Below, piece by piece: positions 9,006 to 18,630 of a DNA stretch of 64,000 nt. Under the pieces are notes generated by a model that did no database searches, was not told the origin of the DNA, and saw nothing but the letters and a program-made list of their open reading frames with translations. The stretch's first letter is position 1, and each line of letters begins with the position of its first letter. The DNA lies in the NCBI GenBank assembly GCA_002709695.1, contig PAQF01000057.1, positions 62,001 to 126,000 on the forward strand, written 5' to 3'. The position numbers and the translations under genes are program-made. Source of the DNA: Candidatus Poribacteria bacterium. Lineage in GTDB: Bacteria; Poribacteria; WGA-4E; UBA9662.

Positions 9006-9973
9006 ATATCAATATACTTTTCCGTTATCTCGATGACCATTTCAAGAGCAGTCTCACAAGATTTATCTATTAGGCAACCTGCAGCGCGAGCATGGCCACC
9101 TCCACCAAATTCAGCACATATCTTGCCCACATCAACATAGTCTTTGCTCCGCATGCTAATCTTAGATTGTTCTTGCGCATTTGACACCGCCATAATTGCA
9201 ACTTCAATTGTATCAATTGAGCGAATCTGGTTAATTATTCCATCTGCATCTTCCAGAGTTGTACCTGTATGATCAAACATTTTTTTGCTTATTATTAGCC
9301 ATGCAATTTTCCCGTCTGGGGAAATTTCGACAGTTTCAAGTGCTTTAGTAAGTAGTCGAAGTCGTCGGACTGGATTAGTTTCATAGACTGCTCTGTAGAT
9401 TTTATCAACTTCGATTCCTTGGTCAATTAAATTGGCTGCAATGTGGTGCACCTGTGATGTGGAATTTGAATATCGGAAGCAACCAGTGTCAAACATGATA
9501 CCAGTATATAAAGCCATTGCTTGTTTGTAACCAATTTTTGTTCCGCTTAGTTGTATGAGTTTATACACTATCTCACATGTTGATGAAGCACCACTTTCTA
9601 CTAGGTTATAATCACCGAATCGATCGGCTGAAGCATGGTGATCGATATTTATAGTTAGTTGTTGTGGCACAAGGTTTTTTGATAGATGATTTCCTATTCT
9701 TACGAGTGTACTAGCATCGAGAACAATTAATACTTCTGGAGAGTAGCCATCAAGATCACAGGGTTGTTCGATTTTCTCGCTAAAAGGAAGAAAATGATAG
9801 TTGGGGGGGATAGGGTCGGTATTAAATATCCGTACATATTTATTTAGGTCAGCCAGAAAGGAATATAATGCCAACTGTGCACCGATTGAATCCCCATCTG
9901 GATTAACATGTGCAGAAATTGCGAAGCTATCGTGTTGATCAATTAGCTCCAAGATCTTATGATAGATGTTCAT
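9002..9973 (-). CDS. nrnA: DHH/DHHA1 phosphoesterase, NrnA-type nanoRNase / pAp phosphatase
   Basis: Manganese-dependent phosphoesterase degrading 2-5 nt RNAs and/or pAp. The DHH domain carries HVNPDGDSIGAQ near residues 21-32, VLDAS near 87-91 and the family-naming NIDHHAS near residue 109. The C-terminal DHHA1 domain has the substrate-binding GGGGHARAAG near residue 290. Length (323) is typical. The position between rbfA and truB is conserved in many phyla and supports the NrnA assignment over other DHH proteins. Confidence 0.92.
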   Translation of the reverse strand: MNIYHKILELIDQHDSFAISAHVNPDGDSIGAQLALYSFLADLNKYVRIFNTDPIPPNYHFLPFSEKIEQPCDLDGYSPEVLIVLDASTLVRIGNHLSKNLVPQQLTINIDHHASADRFGDYNLVESGASSTCEIVYKLIQLSGTKIGYKQAMALYTGIMFDTGCFRYSNSTSQVHHIAANLIDQGIEVDKIYRAVYETNPVRRLRLLTKALETVEISPDGKIAWLIISKKMFDHTGTTLEDADGIINQIRSIDTIEVAIMAVSNAQEQSKISMRSKDYVDVGKICAEFGGGGHARAAGCLIDKSCETALEMVIEITEKYIDI

Positions 9974-9991
9974 GGGCTGGAGTATACTAGC

Positions 9992-10336
9992 TTACTCTCG
10001 ATTTTTTTCAAGTAACTGGTCAATATACATTAACTGCTCAACTGATGCATCGAGTTTAAACCTCAGTTCTGGTGCGGTTCGGAGACCTAGCCGATGGCTA
10101 ATCTCGCGACGAATAAAACCACTTGCACTTTTAAGGCCTGCAAGCCCGTCAGTCTTTTGCTGATCATTTCCTAAGATACTTATTTGAATATTGGCATAAC
10201 TTAGATCGGGGGACATCTCAACGTGGGTTGCACAGCAAAACTTCACGCGTGGATCTTTTACATTATTTAGTAGAACATCGCCTAATTCTCTTTGAATTTG
10301 CGATGCGACACGATTTCTACGCCTTTGTCCGGGCAT
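9992..10336 (-). CDS. rbfA: 30S ribosome-binding factor RbfA
   Basis: Late 30S maturation factor. The N-terminus RRNRVASQIQRELGDVLLNNVKDPRV and the following DLSYANIQISIL match RbfA, a single KH-like domain of about 110-130 residues (114 here). It begins 2 nt after the DUF503 gene and lies in the infB-rbfA-truB order usual in bacteria. Confidence 0.94.
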   Translation of the reverse strand: MPGQRRRNRVASQIQRELGDVLLNNVKDPRVKFCCATHVEMSPDLSYANIQISILGNDQQKTDGLAGLKSASGFIRREISHRLGLRTAPELRFKLDASVEQLMYIDQLLEKNRE

Positions 10337-10338
10337 TT

Positions 10339-10623
10339 TTAATAAGCCAACTCAATCTCATAATCAACTAATTCCACCGAATGCGCTTTCTCAACGAATG
10401 TTACAACATGGGATAAAACTTTATTTAAATGATGTTGGTCACCAGATACAGAGACAACACCGATTACGGCCGATTGATGAGAATTTTGCAATCCAACTTC
10501 CGCAATCGAGACATTGAAACGATTTTTCACACGATCAATAACACTTTTTATCGCACGTCGCTTATCTTTTAATGATTGACTTTGGGGTAGACGCAAGTTG
10601 ATAGTACAAACCCCAACATGCAT
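10339..10623 (-). CDS. DUF503 (YlxP-like) family protein
   Basis: A 94-residue protein of the YlxP/DUF503 family: an N-terminal strand (VGVCTINLRLP), the conserved SLKDKRRAIKSVIDRVKNRF segment, and NVSIAEVGLQNSHQSAVIG. The family is regularly encoded between infB and rbfA, as here (6 nt after infB, 2 nt before rbfA). In Gram-positive bacteria it has been linked to ribosome assembly; its function in this organism is inferred from context. Confidence 0.92.
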   Translation of the reverse strand: MHVGVCTINLRLPQSQSLKDKRRAIKSVIDRVKNRFNVSIAEVGLQNSHQSAVIGVVSVSGDQHHLNKVLSHVVTFVEKAHSVELVDYEIELAY

Positions 10624-10629
10624 AGTATT

Positions 10630-12792
10630 CTATGGACTTAATGTTCGTCTAACACTTTCGAGCGTGTAACACTCCAATGTATCATCGACTCTAACATCGT
10701 CAAAATCGCTGATACCAATACCACACTCATAGTTTGTGGCGACTTGGCTTACATCATCCTTAAATCTTCGAAGAGATTCTATTTTGCCTTCATATATCAA
10801 GACACTATCTCTGAGTACACGAACGGGGTAGTTATAGCTAACAGAACCCCAATTCACATAGCTTCCGGCAATTGTGCCAGCACGAGGAACTTTAAAGGTC
10901 TCTCGGACTACAGCACGGCCGACAATGACCTCTTTCACTTCAGGTTCAAGCAATCCTTCCATTGCGGCTCTCATTTCACTGATTAATTCATAGATGATGG
11001 AATATGTACGAACGTCGATGTTTTCCTGTGTGCTTAACTGCATAGCTTCCGTCGTTGGTCGAACGTTAAACCCAACGACAACTGCATTTGAAGCCACTGC
11101 GAGGAGAACGTCAGCTTCAGTGATCCCGCCAACCGCTGCACGTATTATTTTGATTTCGACTTCACCAACACCCAACTTCACCAACTCGTCACTAATCGCT
11201 TGGACTGAACCTTGAGCATCCCCTTTGACAATCACATTTAATTCTTTAATTTCTGCAGTACGGATTTTATCGAATAAACTGTCAAGAGTAACTGTGCTAT
11301 TTGAACTGAGTTGTGATTGCCTCAGCTCACTTTGTCGCTTTTCGCTGATTTTTCTAGCATCTGCCTCTGAAGATACAACATTAAATCTATCCCCAGCTTC
11401 CGGAACGCCGTTAAAGCCTAGTACTTCAACCGGAGTAGATGGGCCAACTGCTTTAAGATGTTTGTTTTGATCATTGATCATTGCACGAACTCTGCCACTA
11501 TATATGCCCGAAATAAAGGAGTCACCTATTTTCAATGTGCCATCTTGTACTAGGACAGTGGCCGCGACGCCTCTTCCTCGATCTAATTTAGCCTCAAGAA
11601 TTGCCCCTTTAGCGTTCCGATTCGGGTTACCCTGTAACTCAAGGAGTTCTGATTCAAGCAACAGCATTTCTAGAAGATCTTCAACACCTGTGCCTTCTAA
11701 GGCAGAGATTTCAACACAAACAGTTGAACCTCCCCATTCTTCTGGTGAAAGCTCATGTCCCATCAATTGTTGTTTGACGCGATCGGGGTTTGCATTAGTG
11801 ACATCAATCTTGTTGACGGCTACGATAATTGGAACACCTGCAGCCTTTGCGTGGTCAATTGCTTCAATTGTTTGAGGCATTACTCCATCGTCAGCTGCAA
11901 CAACAAGTACAACGATGTCAGTTACTTGTGCTCCGCGAGCTCGCATAGAAGTGAACGCTGCATGGCCCGGAGTGTCGAGAAAAACGAGGTTCCCATTGGC
12001 AGATTCAACATAATACGCTCCAATGTGCTGTGTAATATTTCCAGCTTCGGTATCTATTACATTGGTGTTACGAATCGCGTCGAGGAGAGATGTTTTGCCA
12101 TGGTCTACATGCCCCATAATAGTAACAACCGGAGCACGAGGTGCTAGGTCTTTAGGGTCATCTTCTTCCTCTATTTCGGATAAAATCTTATCTTCGAGTG
12201 TTAACTGACGAATCGGTTCAAAATCAAATTGGTCGGCAAGAGCAACGAGAGTTTCATAATCTAAACTCTCGTTTACGTTCGCCATTACCCCAATTTTCAT
12301 CAAGCTCATGATCACTTCTGTGCTTTTCAGTCCCCCTAGTTGTGAGGCTAGTTTGGCCACAGTTATGCCTTCCTGTATTTGACGGGAGACATTGTCGTCA
12401 GGTATCGTTTTCGTTTCTATAATCTTTTCTTCAACAACTTCGCGTTTACTTTTCTTTTTCTCTTTCTTGGTTGTGTGTTTATGTTGATTGACCTTTGACT
12501 TTTTTTCTGCTTGGGGGGCTTTCTTGGTTTCGGGTTTCTCCGCATCTTCCGTGGTCAATGGTACACTTGTCTCTCTTGATTTCGACTGTAAGTTCCTTTG
12601 TTCTTCGATAAGTTTAACATCTTCTGGTGACAAGGAACTCATATGGGTTTTTACAACAATTCCATATGTTTCTATTTCTGTAATTAAATCCTTGCTTGTC
12701 AAATTATATTGTTTAGCAAGTTCATGGACCCGGATGTTTGTCTTCTCTGCTTTAATTTGTTTTTGGCTTGAGGCTGTTGATTTTTCTTTCAT
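10630..12792 (-). CDS. infB: Translation initiation factor IF-2
   Basis: GTPase that places initiator tRNA on the ribosome. An IF2-N module (residues about 19-70) is followed by a lysine/glutamate-rich linker (70-135), a second IF2-N-like module (about 140-195), the G domain with GHVDHGKT at 227-234 and NKID in the G4 motif, then domains II-IV with [11 protein letters not shown] and the C-terminal ECGI motif. The 720 residues are normal. The start is the ATG at 12792, with AGAGAAAG just upstream. It sits 160 nt after nusA; neither ylxR nor an L7Ae-like gene is present in that gap. Confidence 0.97.
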   Translation of the reverse strand: MKEKSTASSQKQIKAEKTNIRVHELAKQYNLTSKDLITEIETYGIVVKTHMSSLSPEDVKLIEEQRNLQSKSRETSVPLTTEDAEKPETKKAPQAEKKSKVNQHKHTTKKEKKKSKREVVEEKIIETKTIPDDNVSRQIQEGITVAKLASQLGGLKSTEVIMSLMKIGVMANVNESLDYETLVALADQFDFEPIRQLTLEDKILSEIEEEDDPKDLAPRAPVVTIMGHVDHGKTSLLDAIRNTNVIDTEAGNITQHIGAYYVESANGNLVFLDTPGHAAFTSMRARGAQVTDIVVLVVAADDGVMPQTIEAIDHAKAAGVPIIVAVNKIDVTNANPDRVKQQLMGHELSPEEWGGSTVCVEISALEGTGVEDLLEMLLLESELLELQGNPNRNAKGAILEAKLDRGRGVAATVLVQDGTLKIGDSFISGIYSGRVRAMINDQNKHLKAVGPSTPVEVLGFNGVPEAGDRFNVVSSEADARKISEKRQSELRQSQLSSNSTVTLDSLFDKIRTAEIKELNVIVKGDAQGSVQAISDELVKLGVGEVEIKIIRAAVGGITEADVLLAVASNAVVVGFNVRPTTEAMQLSTQENIDVRTYSIIYELISEMRAAMEGLLEPEVKEVIVGRAVVRETFKVPRAGTIAGSYVNWGSVSYNYPVRVLRDSVLIYEGKIESLRRFKDDVSQVATNYECGIGISDFDDVRVDDTLECYTLESVRRTLSP

Positions 12793-12952
12793 CTTTCTCT
12801 ATCCCCTCAGTTCCCGATAAGCTTTTATAATGAATAGACACAATCTTGCTAGATTAGTGAGATTTCCTCATTGAAATCTTATGCCTGATAATTTAATTCC
12901 CGCTCGTTGTTTTGTTTCCAATGTATTTTCGGGAAGACATATGGAAGCATCA

Positions 12953-14050
12953 TCATTCTTCACTTTCGTCAGACAGATTGGATTTGAATACTTGGGTGAC
13001 CCCTTGCTTCATTTGTTCCATTGCTTCAGTTTCGCCTTTAACATTTAATCTCCAATTGGTGAGTCGACTAGAGAGACGTATGTTTTGTCCACGTCTGCCA
13101 ATGGCTAGGGAAAGCTGATCTTCAGGAACTATGACTTCTGCTGATTGCTCTTCCTGATTGATATTAACGTGTGATACGTTGGCAGGCTGGAGCGAATTTT
13201 TGATGTAGGTTTCAATATTTTCATGCCAACGAATAAGCTCAATCTTTTCACCATCGAGTTCGTCAACAATTGTTCTTACCCGTGAACCTCTGACTCCTAC
13301 ACACGTGCCAACGGGATCAATACTGGAATCATTTGTATAAACAGCAACTTTTGATCTGTCACCTGGGTCTCGAGCAACGGCTCGAATTTCGACCAAACCA
13401 TCCTCGATCTCTGGAACTTCCATCTCAAAGAGCTGAATTACTAAGTCATTATGATTTCGAGAAAGGAGGATTTGCAATCCGCGTTCGTCATTTTCCACAC
13501 CCACGATAATGCATTTTAAAGGATCCCCTCGTCTATAGCCTGCGTTACGGTTAAACTCCCCGTCAATTAAAATCCCTTCTGTTCGGTCTAAGTCGATAAT
13601 TATGGCATTTCGATCAATACGCTGAACATATCCTGTGATAATTTCACCTTCACGTTCCTTGTATTCTTCATAAACCTGTTCTCTTTCAGCTTCTTTGATC
13701 TTTTGTACGAGGACTTGTCTCGCCGTTTGCGCTTCTATACGGCCAAAATCTCCAGTATTAGCTTCAACTTGAATAATGTCATTTACTTTAACATTTGGAT
13801 CAATCTTACGTGCTTCTTCGATGGGGATTTCTCTGGCAAAACTCTGCATAATATCGACCACTTTTTTGGGAACATAGCAGCAAATTTCCCCCGTTTCGGG
13901 ATCAAGCTCAATTGACACTTCCTCAGTTGAACCGTAACGTCTCTTAGCAGCCTGCATCAGTGCAGATTGAATAGCGTCAAGAAAAATTTCTTGAGGAAGA
14001 TCTGTCTGATCCATCATTTGCTGAACAGTTGAGATGAGATCACCTGTCAT
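12953..14050 (-). CDS. nusA: Transcription termination/antitermination factor NusA
   Basis: RNA polymerase-associated factor acting in pausing, termination and antitermination. It has the N-terminal polymerase-binding domain (residues about 1-110), an S1 domain (about 120-190, with GYVQRIDRNAIIIDLDRTEGIL) and two KH domains (GTCVGVRGSRVRTIVDELDG and AIGRRGQNIRLSSRLTNW). The C-terminus ends shortly after KH2, without acidic repeats. The start chosen is the ATG at 14050 (365 residues) because GGAGAAAG precedes it; the frame is open further up to a TTG at 14092 inside the end of rimP. It lies 35 nt after rimP. Confidence 0.96.
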   Translation of the reverse strand: MTGDLISTVQQMMDQTDLPQEIFLDAIQSALMQAAKRRYGSTEEVSIELDPETGEICCYVPKKVVDIMQSFAREIPIEEARKIDPNVKVNDIIQVEANTGDFGRIEAQTARQVLVQKIKEAEREQVYEEYKEREGEIITGYVQRIDRNAIIIDLDRTEGILIDGEFNRNAGYRRGDPLKCIIVGVENDERGLQILLSRNHNDLVIQLFEMEVPEIEDGLVEIRAVARDPGDRSKVAVYTNDSSIDPVGTCVGVRGSRVRTIVDELDGEKIELIRWHENIETYIKNSLQPANVSHVNINQEEQSAEVIVPEDQLSLAIGRRGQNIRLSSRLTNWRLNVKGETEAMEQMKQGVTQVFKSNLSDESEE

Positions 14051-14085
14051 TGTTCTTTCTCCACATATGTCATTAAGGAATTTTT

Positions 14086-14547
14086 CTACCAACTTAGTTT
14101 AGCTGTAGCTCGCTCTATCTGTGAAATGTTGATTTGGAACACTTCACCAGACGAATGCTGAAGCATGATTTTTTTTGAATTAACCCTTTTTAAAACGCCG
14201 TTTACTTTCTTAATCTTTCCTTCTAAGTTTGATTGTAACCTCATCTCAATTGTGCGGCCAAGATTGCGCCGAAAATCTGCTTCGGTTACAATTGGGCGAT
14301 CCAAACCGGGGGATGCCACTTCAAGGTTCCAACTTTGTTTAATTAAACCGTATACATCCAGTATTGGTCTTGTATTTTCTATGACTTGTTGGCAATCGTC
14401 TAATGTCACCCCCTGTGATCCGTGAATTAACAGCCGGATAGTTTTCTCACTCCCAGAATTATCTAATTCAACATCGACTAATTCAAAGCCGAGTTCCTCA
14501 AGTAATGGTGACACCAAATCTGAAACTGAAGCTCCAAACTGATTCAT
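14086..14547 (-). CDS. rimP: Ribosome maturation factor RimP
   Basis: Factor needed for 30S subunit maturation. The RimP pattern is clear: SPLLEELGFELVDVEL, IRLLIHG...VTLDDCQQV, and the signature LEVASPGLDRPI near residue 83. Starting at the ATG at 14547 gives 153 residues, the family's length. The frame is open to an ATG at 14613, but the extra 22 codons would run through the leader hairpin at 14585-14609 and look like leader, not protein. It is the first gene of the rimP-nusA-infB unit. Confidence 0.93.
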   Translation of the reverse strand: MNQFGASVSDLVSPLLEELGFELVDVELDNSGSEKTIRLLIHGSQGVTLDDCQQVIENTRPILDVYGLIKQSWNLEVASPGLDRPIVTEADFRRNLGRTIEMRLQSNLEGKIKKVNGVLKRVNSKKIMLQHSSGEVFQINISQIERATAKLSW

Positions 14548-14584
14548 ATTTTCTAACAGAAAACCTACTTCTAATAAAGAGAAA

Positions 14585-14609
14585 AGAGTGGGAAACCCTG
14601 CCCCACTCT
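14585..14609 (-). terminator. Attenuator-like hairpin in the rimP leader
   Basis: On the minus strand AGAGTGGG, a 9-nt loop and CCCACTCT form a perfect 8-bp stem, followed directly by TTTTCTCTTTA. This is the layout of an intrinsic terminator, placed about 40 nt before the rimP start and downstream of a candidate promoter. GAGTGGG/CCCACTC hairpins ahead of rimP-nusA occur in several bacterial groups and are thought to allow feedback on this operon; that they act so here is inference. Confidence 0.7.
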
Positions 14610-14662
14610 CCATTCAACTGTAAACTAAATCGAAGCTCTTTAGGAGCCAAAAAACCGGATAA

Positions 14663-14691
14663 ATCCTACCACAACAAGCACAAATATGCAA
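14663..14691 (-). promoter_or_regulatory. Candidate promoter for the rimP-nusA-infB operon
   Basis: On the minus strand TTGCAT (14686-14691) is separated by 17 bp from TAGGAT (14663-14668), four of six matches each. Transcription would start near 14656 and give a leader of about 110 nt containing the hairpin. Confidence 0.4.
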
Positions 14692-14749
14692 GAGAAAATT
14701 AACTCTTCTAACATAAGCCTATGCCTTAAATCTAATGGGGTTATCAAAG

Positions 14750-16453
14750 TTAGAATGACGCTCCAAGGTTAACATGTATCTTTCCTTGTGAAAGAGGATT
14801 CCCCTGGGACAAGGCATAATTAATTCGTAGTATTCCTCCTCTGGATTCGATCTTGGCTCCGAGACCATACCCAATTTTAATTGGCTCGAAAGTCATCGAG
14901 GAATTTGATTTAATTACCGAGCCTGTGTCTACAAAACTGAAGACTTGTGAGATGTAGCCTACAAGTAATCTGTATTCAATATTACAGTAAAGGAGGTGTT
15001 GGCCAAAAAATGAGGCCTCGTCATAACCGCGGAGAGAGTTTGCTCCACCAAGTGAGAACATTTCGGTCCAGGGTATATCTCGCCCCCAAGCAGATGCGAC
15101 ATGTACACCTACTAAGATAACTTGATTTTTCCATGTTTTGATATACTGATCTAGATCTAGCCATAATTTTCGCAATTTGAAATCGCCGCGTGAAATTTCA
15201 AGAGCAATATGATCTCTCCTACCTCTAGTTGGAGACAAGAAAAAGTCTCGACTGTCGCGGATCACACTAAAAGCTATTCCATATTTTATTCTGTCCAATT
15301 CCTCTGTTGCGTCAATTTTTAATAAATCGGTCTGTTTTAAAGATGCCGTCAATAACCCTTTCAACATTGGAGTTAAGCGTGCGCTGACTGTTAGGCCTGC
15401 GGATTTTTCTTTTGACATCTTAATTTTGCTTTGATTCTGACGTTTAATGTGTTCATATCTACCTCCTATTGAGATTGGTTTTCCAAACATCCATGGTTCA
15501 GTATATGAAAGCAGAATTGTTTTAATCAAGCCGGATTGCCATCGAAAGTTAAGGCGTCTACCTGTGCCCAATAAATTCGTTTCACTCGCTTCAATTAATC
15601 CGGTTAACCTTGGTATATCATTAGATTCAGAGTTGGCAGGAACATAACCAATTACACCGTTTATCCTACCTGTATGAGCGTCGGTAACTTGAGCGTGTAT
15701 TTTGATTTGGTTGGGTGTATCTGCCGTTTCCAGTAGGTTCGGGTTGATTTTGTAGAAATAGCCCAAATTGATTAATTGGCGAAGGCTTTGGTCAATTTTA
15801 TCTTGGTCAAAGACGTCACCGGCTTTAACTGGCAATTCCCTTAAAATGATTTCTTCCTTTGTTTTTCGGGAACCGCTGGCTTTGACCGATGCGATTTTTA
15901 TCATATCTTTTTCGTCAATTTTTACCCGCAGATCTAATTTGCTATTATTTGGATTCGCGATTATGTCGACCAGCCTTACTTCTACCATTGGGTGCCCCTG
16001 CTTACTGTACAAGTTTAGTATTCTCTTAATTCCTTTCTCTAGTGATGTCATATTGACAGGCTTTCCCCGGCTTAACCCGATTAAGCTTAGTAAATAAGCA
16101 GTAGTGAACTTTGTGTTTCCCACGATGGAAATATTGCCAAACTTTGCTGTTTCCCCTTCATGAATCTGGACACAAATTTGTGCTTGTTTTTCTTTTAGGT
16201 CAATTCGAGGGGAAATCTCGGCGAATATTAATCCATATTGCAAGTATTGTTCAATGATTCGATTTAAGCCGTTCTTCAGCTTCTTCTCATTGTATGGATC
16301 TCCCTTTTTAACAGAGATTAATTTTTCCAAAGTCTGTTGATTTATCCTATGGTTGCCAACAAAGGATACTTCATCAATCAGAACTAGTGATGGGGGCTCA
16401 TTTATCTCAGATTGTATGCAAGAGGGGATAATCGCCAATAGGATAATTAGCAT
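14750..16453 (-). CDS. Omp85/BamA-family outer-membrane protein
   Basis: Outer-membrane protein of the BamA/TamA superfamily. After a short hydrophobic leader there are three POTRA-like domains (about residues 28-100, 101-180 and 181-255), each starting with a strand of the type 'I..V.F.GN...' and containing 'YF.G' or 'G..F.KI'. The remainder (about 256-567) is a barrel with SLGGANSLRGYDE, the L6 loop motif (R/V)RGY-like of Omp85 proteins, and it ends in phenylalanine. At 567 residues it is shorter than BamA (about 800, five POTRAs) and closer to TamA-type proteins. Whether it is the main BamA of this organism cannot be told from here. Confidence 0.85.
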   Translation of the reverse strand: MLIILLAIIPSCIQSEINEPPSLVLIDEVSFVGNHRINQQTLEKLISVKKGDPYNEKKLKNGLNRIIEQYLQYGLIFAEISPRIDLKEKQAQICVQIHEGETAKFGNISIVGNTKFTTAYLLSLIGLSRGKPVNMTSLEKGIKRILNLYSKQGHPMVEVRLVDIIANPNNSKLDLRVKIDEKDMIKIASVKASGSRKTKEEIILRELPVKAGDVFDQDKIDQSLRQLINLGYFYKINPNLLETADTPNQIKIHAQVTDAHTGRINGVIGYVPANSESNDIPRLTGLIEASETNLLGTGRRLNFRWQSGLIKTILLSYTEPWMFGKPISIGGRYEHIKRQNQSKIKMSKEKSAGLTVSARLTPMLKGLLTASLKQTDLLKIDATEELDRIKYGIAFSVIRDSRDFFLSPTRGRRDHIALEISRGDFKLRKLWLDLDQYIKTWKNQVILVGVHVASAWGRDIPWTEMFSLGGANSLRGYDEASFFGQHLLYCNIEYRLLVGYISQVFSFVDTGSVIKSNSSMTFEPIKIGYGLGAKIESRGGILRINYALSQGNPLSQGKIHVNLGASF

Positions 16454-16952
16454 ATTTTGTTGAATTTATATTTGTGTTGAGGCTTTTCAGCTATGAGGTC
16501 TTCTCATCTTGGCTAAGTTTAGATAAAAAAATGGCCGAAATAATTTGGGTCCTTGCTACTACTTTGGTAAAATTTAACGTTTATTTAGATACTGTCAAGA
16601 TTATGTCAAATAGGAACATAATGGCGTCAACTATCATCACGATTTTGGTATGGTCACACTTACCATAAATCCAGCATTTTTCAGGTTTAGCAAGGCTGGA
16701 ACAAATACAGATCATTCCCCTGTAGTCAAACTTAGACACTCCCGAATAATGTTAGAAAAATGACCTTATCTGTTAACATTTAGTTTGGCTGGAACTCGTT
16801 TTATTTGTTATCCTTTGCAATGGTGTTGCTGATTTATCATGATGATGATTATGCACTTATCTATCTTTATTGATCTATGAAAACGTTTTCTGGTTGAATC
16901 TTATCATCTTAAACTATCCCCTGCAAGGAATTGTCCTAACATTGCTAGAAGC
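16454..16952. other. Divergent intergenic region of 499 bp
   Basis: Separates the Omp85 gene (minus) from the ABC ATPase gene (plus). No credible gene, tRNA or terminator was seen. A 64-codon plus-strand frame at 16474-16668 shows no recognisable features. Promoters for both sides are expected here; the only weak candidate is TTGGCT - 18 bp - TATCCT at about 16790-16820 on the plus strand. Confidence 0.4.
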
Positions 16953-18395
16953 ATGTCACAAATCGAAATTTCCAATATCAGTTTTACCTATCTAGGTCGG
17001 GAAGAACCTACTCTCAATGGCATCAGTATTGCGGTTGAGCAAGGTGATTTTATTCTGTTAACAGGGGAGACTTCCTCTGGGAAATCAACATTACTTAAAA
17101 CCATTAATGGTTTAATTCCACATACTTCTAGAGGTAAATTCCAAGGTAATGTGAGGATCGACGGTTTGAGTGTTTCAGATCTCACTTTGTCGGAGATTGG
17201 ACGCAAAGTTGGTCTCCTTTTCCAGAGTCCCGATAATCAACTTTTTTGTACAACTGTTGAAGATGAAATTGGATTCGGGTTGGAAAATATGGGTATGCCG
17301 TTGCATAGCGTAGATCAAGCCATTGATGAAGCTTTGGACCTGGTTCGTTTGGAAGGATTTAGACAACGTGAGACATCGACTCTATCTGGTGGGGAGAAGC
17401 AACTAGTTGCATTGGCCTGTTTGTCCGCGATGCAACCGGAAATATTGCTACTTGATGAACCAACAAGTTATCTCGATGTGAATTTCAGTAGACATGTTTT
17501 ACAGGTTATTAGTGAGTTGAATAAAAAGCTTGAAGTCACAGTGATTTTTGCTACACATCAGGTACAAACAATTGCAGATTTTTGCAATCGTAGTTGGAGT
17601 TTAAGGGATGGGCAGGTAACAGAAGAGAAATCAGTACCTAAACTGCAATTTAAAAAGACACAGGTTTGGGAACGTTCAGTCATTCATGTTCAAAATCGAA
17701 AAAATCTGCTTAAAATGATAAGCTCAAGCTTTAATTGCGGGGGAAATACCGAAATTATAGATAACGTATCACTCCAAGTAGGATATGGTGAAATTGTTGC
17801 GTTGATGGGGCAAAATGGATCTGGTAAAACAACGTTGTTGATGTTGATGGCTAAATTGTTACAACCAACATCCGGTGAGATCATCTTAGATGATTGCGAA
17901 CCCAAACGAAATGGGGAAAGCAAAATTGGTTTCGTTTTTCAAAATGCGGACTTGGTTTTACAAGCTAAGACAGTTGAAGATGAGATAAAGTTTGGCCCTC
18001 TAAATTTTGGGATGAAGTGCGATTTACTGGAAAAGCGATCAAACGAGACAGCCGACATATTTGGAATTTCCTCGTATAAAAATGATCACCCATATGCTCT
18101 GTCTGGTGGTCAACGCCAGCGGGTTGCTGTCGCTGCTAATGTATCGCTAAACCCGGATTTGCTTTTGTTAGATGAGCCAACTACTGGTCAAGATATGAGT
18201 TACCTCAACACTACAATGCAAAAGCTTTGCCACAAAGTTAGTAATGATAATAAGACTCTTATCTTCTCATCCCATAATGTTGATTTAGTATTGAGATACG
18301 CAGATCGTGTGCTAATTTTGAATCGAGGAAAGCTCGCCTTTGATGATTCAATTAATAAATTCATTGATAGTCATGCTGGCACTTTCATAAAGTGA
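16953..18395 (+). CDS. Fused dual ATPase of an ECF-type (cobalt/vitamin) ABC transporter
   Basis: ATP-hydrolysing component of an energy-coupling-factor transporter, with two complete ATPase domains in one 480-residue chain. Domain 1: Walker A GETSSGKST (38-46), signature LSGGEKQ, Walker B ILLLDEPTSY. Domain 2: Walker A GQNGSGKTT, signature LSGGQRQR, Walker B LLLLDEPTTG. Both contain the Q-loop form LLFQSPDNQLF / FVFQNADLVL typical of EcfA/CbiO proteins. In a working transporter it would pair with an EcfT membrane protein and a substrate-binding S component, but neither lies next to it. The following gene is 235 nt away and unrelated, so the substrate is unknown. Confidence 0.9.
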   Translation: MSQIEISNISFTYLGREEPTLNGISIAVEQGDFILLTGETSSGKSTLLKTINGLIPHTSRGKFQGNVRIDGLSVSDLTLSEIGRKVGLLFQSPDNQLFCTTVEDEIGFGLENMGMPLHSVDQAIDEALDLVRLEGFRQRETSTLSGGEKQLVALACLSAMQPEILLLDEPTSYLDVNFSRHVLQVISELNKKLEVTVIFATHQVQTIADFCNRSWSLRDGQVTEEKSVPKLQFKKTQVWERSVIHVQNRKNLLKMISSSFNCGGNTEIIDNVSLQVGYGEIVALMGQNGSGKTTLLMLMAKLLQPTSGEIILDDCEPKRNGESKIGFVFQNADLVLQAKTVEDEIKFGPLNFGMKCDLLEKRSNETADIFGISSYKNDHPYALSGGQRQRVAVAANVSLNPDLLLLDEPTTGQDMSYLNTTMQKLCHKVSNDNKTLIFSSHNVDLVLRYADRVLILNRGKLAFDDSINKFIDSHAGTFIK

Positions 18396-18563
18396 TAAAA
18401 GTGATAAATGATAGGAGTGTGTTGAAATTAAACATTTCGTATCACAATTTCGGGAAATTTAGATTATGGAGCACGAGTGTTAAATGTTTATTCTTGTCTT
18501 GAATATGTTTTGTGGAAACCCTTTTTCTGTCGGATCAGCGAGCATTTTACTGCTGGTTTTGAA

Positions 18564-18593
18564 TTGACGGAGTTTATTTATTTGTGTTACGAT
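18564..18593 (+). promoter_or_regulatory. Candidate promoter of the glycosyltransferase-to-surface-protein operon
   Basis: TTGACG (18564-18569), an 18-bp spacer and TACGAT (18588-18593) lie about 40 nt before the glycosyltransferase start. The -35 element is good (five of six); the -10 is weaker (four of six). Confidence 0.4.
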
Positions 18594-18630
18594 TGGTGTC
18601 CACTTAGGAGTCCAAAAGGATTGGTCGCAA

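Noticed and set aside
14548-14613. Longer RimP start at 14613
   Set aside because: The extra codons are the leader hairpin and its T tract; the ATG at 14547 gives the normal family length.
18427-18490. Inverted repeat TAAACATTT ... AAATGTTTA after the ABC ATPase gene
   Set aside because: Arms of 9 nt about 45 nt apart in AT-rich DNA are weak; no T tract, so not called as a terminator.
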